A DNA stretch of 64,000 bases from DASXKD01 sp963734725 (GTDB lineage Bacteria > Actinomycetota > Actinomycetes > Streptosporangiales > Streptosporangiaceae), in contig CAVTIX010000020.1 in the NCBI GenBank assembly GCA_963734725.1, forward strand, positions 124,001 through 188,000, read 5' to 3'. Numbering within the stretch: position 1 is the first letter of the stretch; every line of letters starts with the position of its first letter. The notes beneath the pieces were generated by a model, which did no database searches, was not told the origin of the DNA, and worked only from the letters and a program-made list of their open reading frames with translations. A program made the position numbers and the translations under genes. Of this stretch, positions 17,082-27,428 are shown one piece after another.

Positions 17082-18776
17082 ATGACGGTCACGGTATCCA
17101 TGCCCCAGCTTGGCGAGAGCGTCACCGAGGGCACCGTCACGCGCTGGCTCAAGAAGGAGGGCGAGCGCGTCGAGGCGGACGAGCCGCTGCTCGAGGTGTC
17201 CACCGACAAGGTGGACACCGAAATCCCGTCTCCAGCTTCGGGCATCCTGCGCGGGATCACGGTCGCTGAGGATGAGACGGTCGCCGTCGGCGCCCAGCTC
17301 GCGATCATTGACGACGCCGCGGACGGCGCGGGCGCCGCTCCCGACGGGCAGGCCCAGGCGGCCGAACCTGCCGCCCCGCAGGCCCCCCCTCCGGCGAGCG
17401 CCGAGCCGGGCGGCCCCCCGGCCGGTGGCCCCGAGCCGGGCAGCTACCCCTATGGGGCGGCCGAGCCCGCGCCGGCGCCCCAGGAGTACGCCCAGCCGGC
17501 CGCGGCCTACCAGGCGCCCGCCCCGGCAGAGCCGGAATACCAGCCCGAGTACAGCGCGCCGTACAGCCAGGGCCCCGAGCCCGGGTACGCCGCTCCCCAG
17601 CCCGAGGGTTACGGGGCGCCGCAGCAGGCCTACGCCCCCCCGGCCGCCGCGCCGGCCCCACAGGCTGCGCCTCCGCAGCAGGCCGCACCGCCACCTCCGC
17701 CGGCTCCGGCCGTGGCCGAGGCCCCAACCGCGCCCGCGGCGCCACCGGCGCAGGCGCCCGCGCCTGCCGACGAGCCGGAGGCGCCGCTAGCCACCGCCGA
17801 AGGCCCGTACATCACTCCGCTGGTCCGCAAGCTCGCCGCCGAGCACGGCGTGAACCTCGCCACCGTGGCCGGCACCGGCGTGGGCGGGCGGATCCGCAAG
17901 CAGGATGTGATCGAAGCCGCCCGTGTGCTCCGCGAGCAGCAGCCCGCCGCCGCGCCGACCCCGGTGGCCGCCGCCGACGGCCAGCAGGCCACGGCGGCAC
18001 CGGCAACGATGCCGGCCCCGGCGGCCCCGGCCCGCGCCATCGTCCCCTCGACGCTGCGCGGCACCACCGAGCGGCTGTCCCGGGCCAGGCAGCTCATCGC
18101 CCGCCGCATGGTCGAGTCGCTGCAGATCTCCGCACAGCTGACCACGGTGGTCGAGGCGGACGTCACCGCGATCACCAGGCTGCGGCAGCGCGCCAAGGCC
18201 GACTTCGAGGCCCGCGAGGGCGTCAAGCTGTCCTACCTCCCGTTCTTCGCGCTGGCCACGCTCGAGGCACTGAAGGTGCACCCCAAGCTCAACGCGGTGC
18301 TCAACACCGAGGCCGGTCAGATCATCTACCACGACGCCGAGCACCTGGGCATCGCGGTGGACACCGAACGGGGCCTGATGGTGCCGGTCATCCGCAACGC
18401 GGGCGACCTCAACATCGGCGGGCTGGCCCGCAAGATCGCCGACCTGGCGGCGCGGACCAGGGCGGGCCAGGTCAGTCCGGACGAGCTCGCCGGTGGCACG
18501 TTCACGCTCACCAACACCGGCAGCCGGGGCGCCCTTTTCGACACCCCGATCATCAACCAGCCGCAGGTGGCGATCCTCGGCACCGGCACGGTGGTGAAGC
18601 GCCCCGTGGTGATGGAGGACCCGGCGCTCGGTGAGGTGATCACCGTGCGATCCATGGTCTACCTCGCGCTCACCTACGATCACCGGCTCATCGACGGCGC
18701 CGACGCCGCCCGGTTCCTGACCACGGTGAAGGACCGGCTGGAAGAGGGCGCCTTCGAGTCCGAACTCGGACTCTGA
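17082..18776 (+). CDS. sucB: Dihydrolipoamide acyltransferase (E2) of a 2-oxoacid dehydrogenase complex
   Basis: 564 residues. One lipoyl domain at 1-78 with the lipoylated Lys 43 in STDKVDTE; a ~160-residue flexible linker rich in Ala, Pro, Gln and Tyr; a peripheral subunit-binding domain at about 243-280 (ITPLVRKLAAEHGVN); and the catalytic domain ending in LTYDHRLIDGADAA with the active His and Asp. It carries acyl groups between E1 and E3. The succinyltransferase call follows the usual actinobacterial context; it could serve a combined pyruvate/2-oxoglutarate complex. Only one lipoyl domain is present, where relatives often have two or three. Confidence 0.9.
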   Translation: MTVTVSMPQLGESVTEGTVTRWLKKEGERVEADEPLLEVSTDKVDTEIPSPASGILRGITVAEDETVAVGAQLAIIDDAADGAGAAPDGQAQAAEPAAPQAPPPASAEPGGPPAGGPEPGSYPYGAAEPAPAPQEYAQPAAAYQAPAPAEPEYQPEYSAPYSQGPEPGYAAPQPEGYGAPQQAYAPPAAAPAPQAAPPQQAAPPPPPAPAVAEAPTAPAAPPAQAPAPADEPEAPLATAEGPYITPLVRKLAAEHGVNLATVAGTGVGGRIRKQDVIEAARVLREQQPAAAPTPVAAADGQQATAAPATMPAPAAPARAIVPSTLRGTTERLSRARQLIARRMVESLQISAQLTTVVEADVTAITRLRQRAKADFEAREGVKLSYLPFFALATLEALKVHPKLNAVLNTEAGQIIYHDAEHLGIAVDTERGLMVPVIRNAGDLNIGGLARKIADLAARTRAGQVSPDELAGGTFTLTNTGSRGALFDTPIINQPQVAILGTGTVVKRPVVMEDPALGEVITVRSMVYLALTYDHRLIDGADAARFLTTVKDRLEEGAFESELGL

Positions 18777-18784
18777 ATGCCCCG

Positions 18785-19726
18785 ATGAAGGTTGCGGTCA
18801 CCGGGTCGTCGGGACTGATCGGCACCGCCCTTGTCGCCGCGCTGCGCGCTGACGGCCATGACGTCATCCGGCTGGTCCGCGCGGCGCCCGCGACCACGGA
18901 CGCGATCGCCTGGGACCCCCGCGCGGACGGGGCCGGCCTGGATCCGCGGTCGCTGGACGGCGTGGCGGCCGTGGTGCACCTGGCTGGGGCGGGCCTCGCC
19001 GACAAGCGCTGGACGCCGGGCTACCAAGCCGAGATCCGCGACAGCCGGGTGCGGGGCACCCGAGCGCTGGCGGGCGCGCTAGCCGCGATGGCCACGCCTC
19101 CGGGCGTGCTGCTCTCCGGATCTGCCATCGGCTGGTACGGGGACACCGGCGGCCGGGAGGTGACCGAGTCTGATCCCGCCGGAAGCGGCTTCCTTTCCGA
19201 GGTGGTACGGGACTGGGAGGCGGCTGCCGGGGACGCCGCCCGGGCCGGAATCCGGGTGGTCACGCTGCGCTCGGGTGTCGTGCTGTCCCCCAAGGGCGGG
19301 ATCCTGGGCCGGCTGCTGCCCCTGTTCCGGCTGGGCCTCGGCGGTCGGATCGGGACCGGCAGCCAGGTGATGAGCTGGATCGGGCTGTCGGAGTGGGTGG
19401 CGGCCGCGCGGTTCCTGCTCGGCCGCGACGGCATCAGCGGCCCGGTGAACCTGACCACGCCGTCCCCGGTCAGCAACGCGGAGTTCACTGCGGCCCTGGC
19501 CGCGGCCGTGCACCGGCCCGCCGTGATGCTCGTGCCCGTCCCCGCGCTGAAGCTCGCGGTCGGCGGCGTGAGCAGCGACATCCTCTCCAGCGCGCGGGTG
19601 CTGCCACGGCGCCTGCTGGACGAGGGCTACCGGTTCCGGCACCCCGCTATCGCGGGGGCGCTGGCCGCCGAACTGTCCAGTGTTAGCCCGGGGGGACGAC
19701 CCCCCTGGAACCCCCCGATGGCCTAA
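18785..19726 (+). CDS. TIGR01777 family NAD-dependent epimerase-like protein
   Basis: 313 residues, 8 bp after sucB and surely co-transcribed. Rossmann start MKVAVTGSSGLIGTALVAAL, then HLAGAGLADKRW, SGSAIGWYGDTG and a C-terminal DUF1731-like region (ALKLAVGGVSSDILSS, RVLPRRLLDEGYRF). These proteins are related to the cell-division inhibitor-type SDR YfcH; no substrate is known. Confidence 0.88.
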   Translation: MKVAVTGSSGLIGTALVAALRADGHDVIRLVRAAPATTDAIAWDPRADGAGLDPRSLDGVAAVVHLAGAGLADKRWTPGYQAEIRDSRVRGTRALAGALAAMATPPGVLLSGSAIGWYGDTGGREVTESDPAGSGFLSEVVRDWEAAAGDAARAGIRVVTLRSGVVLSPKGGILGRLLPLFRLGLGGRIGTGSQVMSWIGLSEWVAAARFLLGRDGISGPVNLTTPSPVSNAEFTAALAAAVHRPAVMLVPVPALKLAVGGVSSDILSSARVLPRRLLDEGYRFRHPAIAGALAAELSSVSPGGRPPWNPPMA

Positions 19727-19801
19727 AGCCCCGCTCCTACGTCGCCGGGCCTTGGCCGTTAGCCCTGGGCCGCGCCCTGGAACCCCAATAGCAGGCCCGC
19801 G

Positions 19802-20461
19802 CTAGCCGGTGTCCTGGCCAGCGAACTCGGCGTCCTGGGCGCGCGCTGCATCCGTGCTGACCAGGTCCGGCGGCTTGCGCAGCAGGGTGCGGTAGGAGCC
19901 TGGGCAGTCACCGAACAGCGGCACCTGCCAGAACGAGGGCACGGGGCCCGGGTAGCCGGCCAGCAGTTCGAGCCGGCCCACAGTCAGCCGCAGCAGCCGC
20001 CGCGCGCCGATCAGCGCCACGACGGCCAGCGGCAGTTCCACCAGGGCGGCCGACAGCACGCTGACCATGAAGCCCGAGGTGCCCCAGTCCAGCGTGATAT
20101 CGAACCACGCGTCGCAGCACAGCAGGGCCGCCAGCACGATCAGGCACACGATGAGGACCTGCCGTCGGCGCCAGGCGGCCCAGGCGGTCGCCGCGAACAC
20201 CACGAGCAGGCCGATGTCGAACCCGACCCAGGCCGCGCGCCAGCCACCAGCCCGGTAGTCGCGCGGCAGCTTGACCTCGAGCACCGCGATCCAGACCGAA
20301 AGCAGCAGCACACCAGCCAGGCACGCCGCGATGAGCAGCCGGCGCCGGCGCTGGCTGAGCGGAGTGGGCGTGAGGCGCTGGGCGTTCAGGCTGGCCAGCG
20401 CGCGGGCGAGCCGGGCCCGCTCCTCGGGGGTCATCAGCTGCAGATCGGATTCGTCGAGCAC
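19802..20461 (-). CDS. Membrane protein, unknown function
   Basis: 219 residues from GTG 20461 with AGGAGG seven bases upstream. An acidic N-terminal helix (LDESDLQLMTPEERARLARAL) precedes four membrane helices (about 45-165) and a soluble tail (LLAGYPGPVPSFWQVP). The first ~35 codons of the longer frame are discarded for lack of a ribosome site. Not recognised. Confidence 0.65.
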   Translation of the reverse strand: MLDESDLQLMTPEERARLARALASLNAQRLTPTPLSQRRRRLLIAACLAGVLLLSVWIAVLEVKLPRDYRAGGWRAAWVGFDIGLLVVFAATAWAAWRRRQVLIVCLIVLAALLCCDAWFDITLDWGTSGFMVSVLSAALVELPLAVVALIGARRLLRLTVGRLELLAGYPGPVPSFWQVPLFGDCPGSYRTLLRKPPDLVSTDAARAQDAEFAGQDTG

Positions 20462-20799
20462 GAAAATCCTCCTCGCTGCCACGGTAAAACACCCTCTGCC
20501 GGAAAACCCCGGCCGGCTGGCCGGTATGCCCGCACGGGCCAAGCGCCGCGCGACAGGGAACCACACCGCCCCAGCGGCGGCGGCTCGGCCAGCCCAGGCG
20601 CGACCCCGGGCAACAACCCCGGCGCACGGCCCCGCACCGAGGAAAACCGCCGCCCCACCAGGCCCCGGCAGCCACCCGCGCCAAGACCGGCAGGCCTCAC
20701 AGGACCGCGGCAGGCAACCAGGCGCCCAAGACCGTCCGGGGTTACCGGCTAGCCAGGACCATCTCCTGCTAGCTCAAGAGGAACGGTTAGGCTGGCAGC
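20462..20799. other. Intergenic region between divergent membrane-protein and lipB genes
   Basis: 338 bp, proline/alanine-coding-like composition in all frames but no convincing gene. The lipB -10 box lies at its right end. Confidence 0.45.
20788..20793 (+). promoter_or_regulatory. -10 box for lipB, leaderless
   Basis: TAGGCT followed by six bases and GTG 20800. Confidence 0.5.
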
Positions 20800-21510
20800 G
20801 TGCCTGGTGAACTCGTCTTCGCGCATGCCGGCTTCGGCGCGGACGCCGTCCCCTATCCCGACGGCTGGGAACTGCAGCGGCGACTGCACGACCGCCGGGC
20901 CGCCGACCAGGTCCCGGACACCTGCCTGCTGCTGGAGCACGAGCCCGTGTACACGGCAGGCCGACGGACCGAGCCGCTGGACCGCCCGCTGACCGATCCC
21001 GGGATCCCGGTGATCGACGTGGACCGGGGCGGCAAGATCACCTGGCACGGGCCCGGGCAGCTCGTCGGGTACCCGATCATGGCGCTGGCCGAGCCGCTGG
21101 ACGTGATCGCCTATGTGCGGTCCCTGGAGGAGGCGCTGATCAGGTGCTGCGCGGACGTCGGCGTGGCTACGACCAGGGTCGAGGGCCGCAGCGGGGTGTG
21201 GGTCACCGGCGGCGGCCCGGACCGGAAGGTCGGCGCGGTCGGGATCCGGGTGTCGCGCGGGGTCACCATGCACGGGTTCGCGCTCAACTGCGACTGCGAC
21301 CTCGGCTGGTTCGACAAGATCGTGCCCTGCGGCATCAGGGACGCGGGCGTCACGTCGCTGACCGTGGAGGCAGGCCGGCCGGTCACCGTGCCCGAGCTCA
21401 CCGGCCTGGCCGAGCGCCACCTTGCCGAGGTATTCGGCGCGGTCACGTGGCGGCGCGTGGTCGGCGTGGCCAGCCTGCTCCCGGACGCGGAACTGACGCC
21501 CGCGCCCTGA
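20800..21510 (+). CDS. lipB: Octanoyl-[acyl-carrier-protein] transferase
   Basis: 236 residues. Substrate loop DRGGKITWHGPGQLVGYP, catalytic Lys 143 in RKVGAVGIR and Cys 177 in KIVPCGI, the Cys/Lys dyad of LipB. It moves octanoate from ACP to the lipoyl domains of E2 proteins; LipA (23358) then inserts sulfur. It is close to the E2/E3 genes it serves. Confidence 0.95.
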   Translation: MPGELVFAHAGFGADAVPYPDGWELQRRLHDRRAADQVPDTCLLLEHEPVYTAGRRTEPLDRPLTDPGIPVIDVDRGGKITWHGPGQLVGYPIMALAEPLDVIAYVRSLEEALIRCCADVGVATTRVEGRSGVWVTGGGPDRKVGAVGIRVSRGVTMHGFALNCDCDLGWFDKIVPCGIRDAGVTSLTVEAGRPVTVPELTGLAERHLAEVFGAVTWRRVVGVASLLPDAELTPAP

Positions 21511-21567
21511 CCTGCCTCCCTGGGCCTGCCAGATCCCGGCCGTGTGGGGTGAAGGCAGCGACTGGCC

Positions 21568-22887
21568 CTAGTCCCCAGGCCCTGCGGCCAGGCCCGCGAG
21601 GTAACTGCCGAGCCCGCTCAACGGGACGGCGGTCTGTTCCCCCGAGGTCATATCCCGGACCGTGACAGTGCTCGCCTCCTCCTCGGCGTTGCCGTAGATC
21701 AGCGCCCACCGGGCCCCAGTGTCGCTGGCCCACTTGAGCTGGCGGCCCAGCTTGCCCGAGGAACCCAGGTACACGCTCGCCCGCAGCCCGGCGTCCCGGG
21801 CCGCCGCGGCGAAGGCGAAGCTGCGCGGGGCGTGCCGCTCGTCCATGATCGTCACGGCCACGTCGAGCCTGCTGCTCCCGGTGCCCCGCTCCGGCAGCAG
21901 CATCAGGATCCGCTCCATACCCAGCGACCCTCCGGTCGCAGGCACGTCCGGACCGCCAAGCTGCTCGATCAGGTGGTCGTAGCGCCCGCCGCCAGCCAGC
22001 GACCCGGCCCCCCCTGCGGCCGCCACCTCCCAGATCGGCCCGGTGTAGTAGCTCAGGCCCCGCACCAGCCGGGGCGCGAACACCACCCGGTCGTCCGGCA
22101 CCTGGCCGCCCACCAGGGACAGCAGCGAGTCCACCTCGTCCAGCCCGGCCGCGCCCTGGTCGCTGCTCTTGAGCGCGTCCCTGATCTGCTCCTCCGCGTC
22201 ATTTGCGGTCAGCGCGCCGACCAGGGCGCCCGCCTGCTCCTCGGGCAGCCCCCGCCCGGTCAGCTCGGCGATCACCTCGCCCGGCGCGAGCTTGTCCAGC
22301 TTGTCCAGGGTGATCAGGACGCCCGGGCCAAGCTCGGCAGGCACGCCGAACGCCTCCAGCAGGCCAGCCAGCACCCGGCGGGAGTTGAGCAGGAACCGGA
22401 ACCCGGCCAGGCCGAGTTCGGTGAGCACGTCGTGCACCGCGCAGATGACCTCCGCGTCGGCCAGCGCCGACGTGGTGCCCAGCGTGTCCACGTCGCACTG
22501 GGCGAACTCGCGGTACCGGCCCCGGCCGGGCCGGTCCGCGCGCCAGACCGGGCCGATCGCGTACCGCTTGTACGGGGTCGCCAGCTGGCTCCCGTACGCG
22601 GCAGCCACCCGGGCCAGCGGCACTGTGTGGTCGTAGCGCAGCGCCAGGTCAGCCTCGCCGGTGCCCTCGTGCTCGCCGCGCCGCAAGATCTTGAAGATCA
22701 GCTTGTCGCCGTCGTCCCCGTACTTGCCCAGCAGCACGTCGAGGCGCTCGAAGGCGGGCGTGACGAGCGGCTCGAAGCCGTACCGCGCGAACACCGACCG
22801 GATCCGCGCGAAGGCGCGCTCCCGCGTCTCCCACTCGGCAGCGAGGAAGTCGCGGGTACCGGACGGCGGATCGAACTGCGTTGGCAT
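21568..22887 (-). CDS. hisS: Histidyl-tRNA synthetase, archaeal/eukaryotic-like subtype
   Basis: 439 residues from ATG 22887 (PTQFDPPSGTRDFLAAE). Class II motif 2 region (YAIGPVWRADRPGRGRYREF), the histidine-binding LVRGLSYYTG and a C-terminal anticodon-binding domain. The segment KLIFKILRRGE plus LALRYDHTVPLARV differs from the usual actinobacterial HisRS (APKGT...YDL type) and resembles the subtype found in archaea, eukaryotes and some bacteria. A second, standard hisS may exist elsewhere; a duplicate could confer resistance or be a replacement. It is convergent with lipB. Confidence 0.88.
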   Translation of the reverse strand: MPTQFDPPSGTRDFLAAEWETRERAFARIRSVFARYGFEPLVTPAFERLDVLLGKYGDDGDKLIFKILRRGEHEGTGEADLALRYDHTVPLARVAAAYGSQLATPYKRYAIGPVWRADRPGRGRYREFAQCDVDTLGTTSALADAEVICAVHDVLTELGLAGFRFLLNSRRVLAGLLEAFGVPAELGPGVLITLDKLDKLAPGEVIAELTGRGLPEEQAGALVGALTANDAEEQIRDALKSSDQGAAGLDEVDSLLSLVGGQVPDDRVVFAPRLVRGLSYYTGPIWEVAAAGGAGSLAGGGRYDHLIEQLGGPDVPATGGSLGMERILMLLPERGTGSSRLDVAVTIMDERHAPRSFAFAAAARDAGLRASVYLGSSGKLGRQLKWASDTGARWALIYGNAEEEASTVTVRDMTSGEQTAVPLSGLGSYLAGLAAGPGD

Positions 22888-22966
22888 GTGCCTATGGTCC
22901 CCGACTCCGGCCGTCCTCGTCACATCGATTAGCCGTGCGGCGCCCGCCGACCGCCGGCAGGCCGCG

Positions 22967-23290
22967 CTAAAGATCCTTCCGGCGGATCTTCACGGCCGTG
23001 CCGTAGGCGCAGATCTCCTGGCCCACCTGGAACTCGCTGGCGTCGAACCGCATGGCCAGCACCGCCTCGCCGCCCTTGGCCTGGGCGGCCTCGGTGAGCC
23101 GGTCCTGCGCCTCGGTGCGGCTGTCGGCGAGCATCTTGGTCATGCCGCGCAGTTCCCCGCCGACCATCGACTTCAGGCTGGCCCCGATCTGCGAGCCCAC
23201 GTGCCGAGACCGCACGGTGATGCCGAACACCTCCCCTAGCACCTCGGTGACCTCATATCCCGGCAGGTCGTTCATTGTGGAGAGAATCAT
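22967..23290 (-). CDS. YbjQ/UPF0145 family protein
   Basis: 107 residues from ATG 23290 (AAGGAG upstream). The pattern GYEVTEVLGEVFGITVRSRHVG, then GGEAVLAMRFDASEF and CAYGTAVKI is that of the YbjQ family, small pentameric beta proteins of unknown role sometimes called heavy-metal-binding. The longer frame upstream overlaps the lipA promoter and is rejected. Confidence 0.85.
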   Translation of the reverse strand: MILSTMNDLPGYEVTEVLGEVFGITVRSRHVGSQIGASLKSMVGGELRGMTKMLADSRTEAQDRLTEAAQAKGGEAVLAMRFDASEFQVGQEICAYGTAVKIRRKDL

Positions 23291-23345
23291 CACGCTCCTT
23301 CCCGGCGGCCGTCCCGGCCGCGCGCTATGCCCGGGCTGGCAGACG

Positions 23346-23351
23346 TACCCT
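23346..23351 (+). promoter_or_regulatory. -10 box for lipA, leaderless
   Basis: TACCCT, six bases, GTG 23358. Confidence 0.5.
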
Positions 23352-23357
23352 GGAACC

Positions 23358-24308
23358 GTGGTACTCGCACCTGAGGGGCGCAGGCTGCTCCGTATCGAAG
23401 CCCGCAACAGTCAGGTCCCGATCGAACGCAAGCCTCCATGGATCAAGACCCGGCTGCGGACCGGCCCGGAATATACCGCGCTGAAGGACCTGGTCCGCCG
23501 CCAGGGGCTGCACACGGTCTGCGAAGAGGCGGGCTGCCCGAACATCTTCGAGTGCTGGGAGGACCGCGAGGCGACGTTCCTGATCGGCGGCGATGCGTGC
23601 ACCCGGCGCTGCGACTTCTGTCAGATCGCGACCGGGAAGCCGGCGCCGCTGGACACGGGGGAACCGCGCCGGGTGGCTGACTCGGTCGCGGCGATGGGGC
23701 TGCGTTACGCGACGGTCACCGGGGTGGCCAGGGACGACCTTCCCGACGGGGGCGCGTGGCTGTACGGGCAGACCTGCGTCGAGATTCACGCGGCGGTGCC
23801 CGGCTGCGGCGTCGAACTGCTCATCCCCGACTTCAACGCTCAGCCGGAGCGGCTGTCAGTGGTGTTCGGATCCCGGCCGGAGGTGCTGGCCCACAACATC
23901 GAGACGGTCCCCCGGATCTTCCGGGAGATCAGGCCCGGGTTCCGCTATCAGCGCTCGCTGGAGGTGCTGGCCAGGGCCCGGGAGGCCGGGCTGGTGACCA
24001 AGTCCAACCTGATACTCGGCCTCGGCGAGGAGGACCGGGAGGTCAGCCAGGCGATGGCCGACCTGCGCGGGGCGGGCTGCGAACTGCTGACGATCACGCA
24101 GTACCTACGGCCCTCGGCCCGGCACCACCCGGTCGCCCGGTGGGTGCCGCCGGAGGAGTTCGAGCACTGGCGCGAGGAGGCCGCCGGCCTGGGGTTCTCC
24201 GGTGTGATGTCCGGCCCGCTGGTCCGTTCGTCCTACCGGGCGGGCCGGCTGTACGCCGAGGCCCTGGCACGCCGGGAAGTTCAATCCCCCGCGCCAGTTT
24301 CACCCTGA
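23358..24308 (+). CDS. lipA: Lipoyl synthase (radical SAM)
   Basis: 316 residues from GTG 23358. Auxiliary cluster cysteines 55, 60 and 66 (CEEAGCPNIFEC), radical SAM cysteines 81, 85 and 88 (CTRRCDFC), and the C-terminal RSSYRAG whose Ser ligates the auxiliary cluster. It inserts two sulfurs into octanoyl-lipoyl domains. It is followed after 26 bp by DUF4191. A 102-codon upstream extension of the frame is antisense to ybjQ and is not real. Confidence 0.96.
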   Translation: MVLAPEGRRLLRIEARNSQVPIERKPPWIKTRLRTGPEYTALKDLVRRQGLHTVCEEAGCPNIFECWEDREATFLIGGDACTRRCDFCQIATGKPAPLDTGEPRRVADSVAAMGLRYATVTGVARDDLPDGGAWLYGQTCVEIHAAVPGCGVELLIPDFNAQPERLSVVFGSRPEVLAHNIETVPRIFREIRPGFRYQRSLEVLARAREAGLVTKSNLILGLGEEDREVSQAMADLRGAGCELLTITQYLRPSARHHPVARWVPPEEFEHWREEAAGLGFSGVMSGPLVRSSYRAGRLYAEALARREVQSPAPVSP

Positions 24309-24321
24309 CCCCTGGCTCTCG

Positions 24322-24327
24322 TATCCT
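24322..24327 (+). promoter_or_regulatory. -10 box before DUF4191, leaderless
   Basis: TATCCT, seven bases, ATG 24335. It lies in the 26-bp gap after lipA, so the gene may have its own promoter besides read-through. Confidence 0.45.
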
Positions 24328-24334
24328 GCCGTCC

Positions 24335-25033
24335 ATGGTGAATAAGCCCGCGGCCCCGCCGGATCCTGCGAGTCTCGGCCGCATCAAGCAGATCCGCATG
24401 GCGGCGGGCATGGTCCGCAAGGCCAATCCCTGGGCGCTGCCCATCGTCGCACTCATCGGCGTGGGCATCCTGGCCGTGTTCGTGATCGTCGGGCTGGTCA
24501 CCGGCCTGTTCTTGTTCCTTCTGCCGCTCGGCATTCTGAGCGGGCTGATGGGAGCGCTGATCGCGTTTGGCCGGTTCACCCAGTCTGCCCAGTACGCGAC
24601 TATCGAGGGTCAGCCCGGCGCGGCGGCGGCGATCCTGCAGAGCATGCGCGGCGGCTGGACGGTCACCCCCGCGGTGGCAGCCAACAGGAACATGGATGTG
24701 GTCCACCGTGCGGTCGGCAAGCCCGGCGTGGTGCTGGTCGGCGAGGGCAGCCCGAGCAGGCTGCCCAGCCTGCTCGCGGCGGAGAAGAAGCGCATCTCCC
24801 GGGTGGCCTACGACGTGCCCATCTACGACCTGCAGGTCGGCGACGAGGAGGGCCAGGTACCGATCCGCAAGCTGCAGCGCAAGGTCATGCGCCTGCCGCG
24901 GAACCTGAAGGGCCAGGCGGTGGCCGAGCTCAACTTCCGGCTCAAGGCGCTGCCCGCGAACCTCCAGGCGCCCAAGGGCCCGATGCCGAAGACCGGCCGC
25001 ATGCCCAAACAACCCAGGCCCAGATTCCGTTGA
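24335..25033 (+). CDS. DUF4191 family membrane protein
   Basis: 232 residues. A basic N-terminus (GRIKQIRMAAGMVRK), two adjacent membrane helices at about 33-80, then a soluble domain (GGWTVTPAVAANRNMDVVHRAVG, ISRVAYDVPIYDLQVG) and a Pro/Lys-rich tail. A conserved actinobacterial neighbour of lipA; no activity known. Confidence 0.85.
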   Translation: MVNKPAAPPDPASLGRIKQIRMAAGMVRKANPWALPIVALIGVGILAVFVIVGLVTGLFLFLLPLGILSGLMGALIAFGRFTQSAQYATIEGQPGAAAAILQSMRGGWTVTPAVAANRNMDVVHRAVGKPGVVLVGEGSPSRLPSLLAAEKKRISRVAYDVPIYDLQVGDEEGQVPIRKLQRKVMRLPRNLKGQAVAELNFRLKALPANLQAPKGPMPKTGRMPKQPRPRFR

Positions 25034-25184
25034 TCCCTGGGACCAGGCCAACCGTGATCCCACCTCCCGCCTTATCAATCGATATGGCGCACGAATCCTG
25101 CAGCTAGAAGGCGTGCCATACCGGGTGAAAAGGCGGACCTTGGCACGGCGTTAACGTGACGGCGCAAGCTAGCCACGAGCGCAG

Positions 25185-25607
25185 TTAAAGCCGGATGACG
25201 ATGGTGTTGGCGGCCCGGTCGTGCAGGCCGCGCAGATCGCGGTCGGTGATCAGCGGAGGGATGACAGTCAACAGCAGCAGCGTGCGGACCAGGCCCCAGA
25301 GCAGCCCGACCGGCTTGCCGTCCAGGCGGGCGACCCGGATCCCGGTCAGCCGCTTGCCGATCGTCATCCCGGCCAGCGCCGTCAGCAGGTAGTCCTGGAC
25401 CGCGAAGACCACCAGCGTCCAGTACTGGTCATGGAACAGCGCCACCGCGATCAGCGTGCAGACCACCCAGTCGATGAGCAGGGCGCCCACCCGCCGCCCC
25501 ATCCCGGCCACCGAGCGCGGGCCTTCTGCGGGCAGCCCGAACTTCTCGCCGGGATACGCGGGGCGGTTGCCCCGAGCGTTGGCGCCGTCCACCGGTGAAG
25601 CTGACAC
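25185..25607 (-). CDS. RDD family membrane protein
   Basis: 140 residues. Three membrane helices with RVGALLIDWVVCTLIAVALF and the Arg-Asp-Asp-like opening, GMTIGKRLTGIRVARLDGKP and a final DLRGLHDRAANTIV. RDD proteins are small integral membrane proteins; some are Na+/H+ exchangers, but the role here is unknown. It stands divergent to glnA, a common actinobacterial arrangement. Confidence 0.85.
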   Translation of the reverse strand: MSASPVDGANARGNRPAYPGEKFGLPAEGPRSVAGMGRRVGALLIDWVVCTLIAVALFHDQYWTLVVFAVQDYLLTALAGMTIGKRLTGIRVARLDGKPVGLLWGLVRTLLLLTVIPPLITDRDLRGLHDRAANTIVIRL

Positions 25608-25684
25608 GCCCTCAACGGTATCGCCTGCGGGGACGGCGATGTACGGCCGACCTGCCTACTCAGCGTGAGCTGCGAGGGCCAGGC

Positions 25685-25722
25685 GTAACACGCGTGAAAC
25701 ACCTGGGACACCGCTCGGAAAC
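25685..25722 (+). promoter_or_regulatory. GlnR operator upstream of glnA
   Basis: GTAAC-N6-GAAAC-N6-GACAC-N6-GAAAC, two a-site/b-site pairs at exact 11-bp steps (25685, 25696, 25707, 25718). This matches the actinomycete GlnR box as I know it at nearly every conserved position. It lies 87 bp before the start codon, so glnA should be activated by GlnR under nitrogen limitation. Confidence 0.85.
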
Positions 25723-25808
25723 GGCAGGCGCCTAACGTGACAGCCGCGGTCCTGCAGCAGCGCAAACCCGCGCGGCCAGGACCGGGCCGCAGCCTCCAGG
25801 GAGGGTTG

Positions 25809-27233
<1,425 letters not shown>

Positions 27234-27263
27234 CTGGTGAGCCGCCGCTGACCTGGCCAGATA

Positions 27264-27428
27264 TCATCGCGAGCTCTTTCTAGCCCGCACAGAGCCCGCA
27301 TGATCTTGAAACCTGGCGGATAGCACGGCATCGACGGCGGCCCTCGTGGACTCGTCACGGTCCGGCCACAAGTGCCCGTAGCAGTCGAGCGTGGTCTTCG
27401 CCGATGCATGCCGCACCCGCACCGTCGC
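27264..27428 (-). pseudogene. int: Tyrosine integrase, C-terminal remnant
   Basis: Minus-strand codons give RHASAKTTLDCYGHLWPD and then RDESTRAAVDAVLSAR before a TGA at 27264. This is the terminal block of actinobacterial tyrosine recombinases, with box II RHAS and the nucleophile Tyr in LDCYGHLWP. A TAG in frame at 27429 and the next gene's coding sequence replace the remaining ~330 residues. Its position and orientation (3' end facing the core) are as expected for an integrase beside attL. Confidence 0.85.
27282..27303 (+). repeat. Arm-type repeats, element A left end
   Basis: Two tandem 11-mers, AGCCCGCACAG and AGCCCGCATGA, starting 74 bp after the core start. A matching pair occurs at the right end of element A. 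Likely integrase arm-binding sites; they lie inside the integrase remnant. Confidence 0.65.

Noticed and set aside
23052..23357. N-terminal extension of lipA
   Set aside because: Antisense to ybjQ; LipA family starts at GTG 23358, which also has a -10 box at the right distance.
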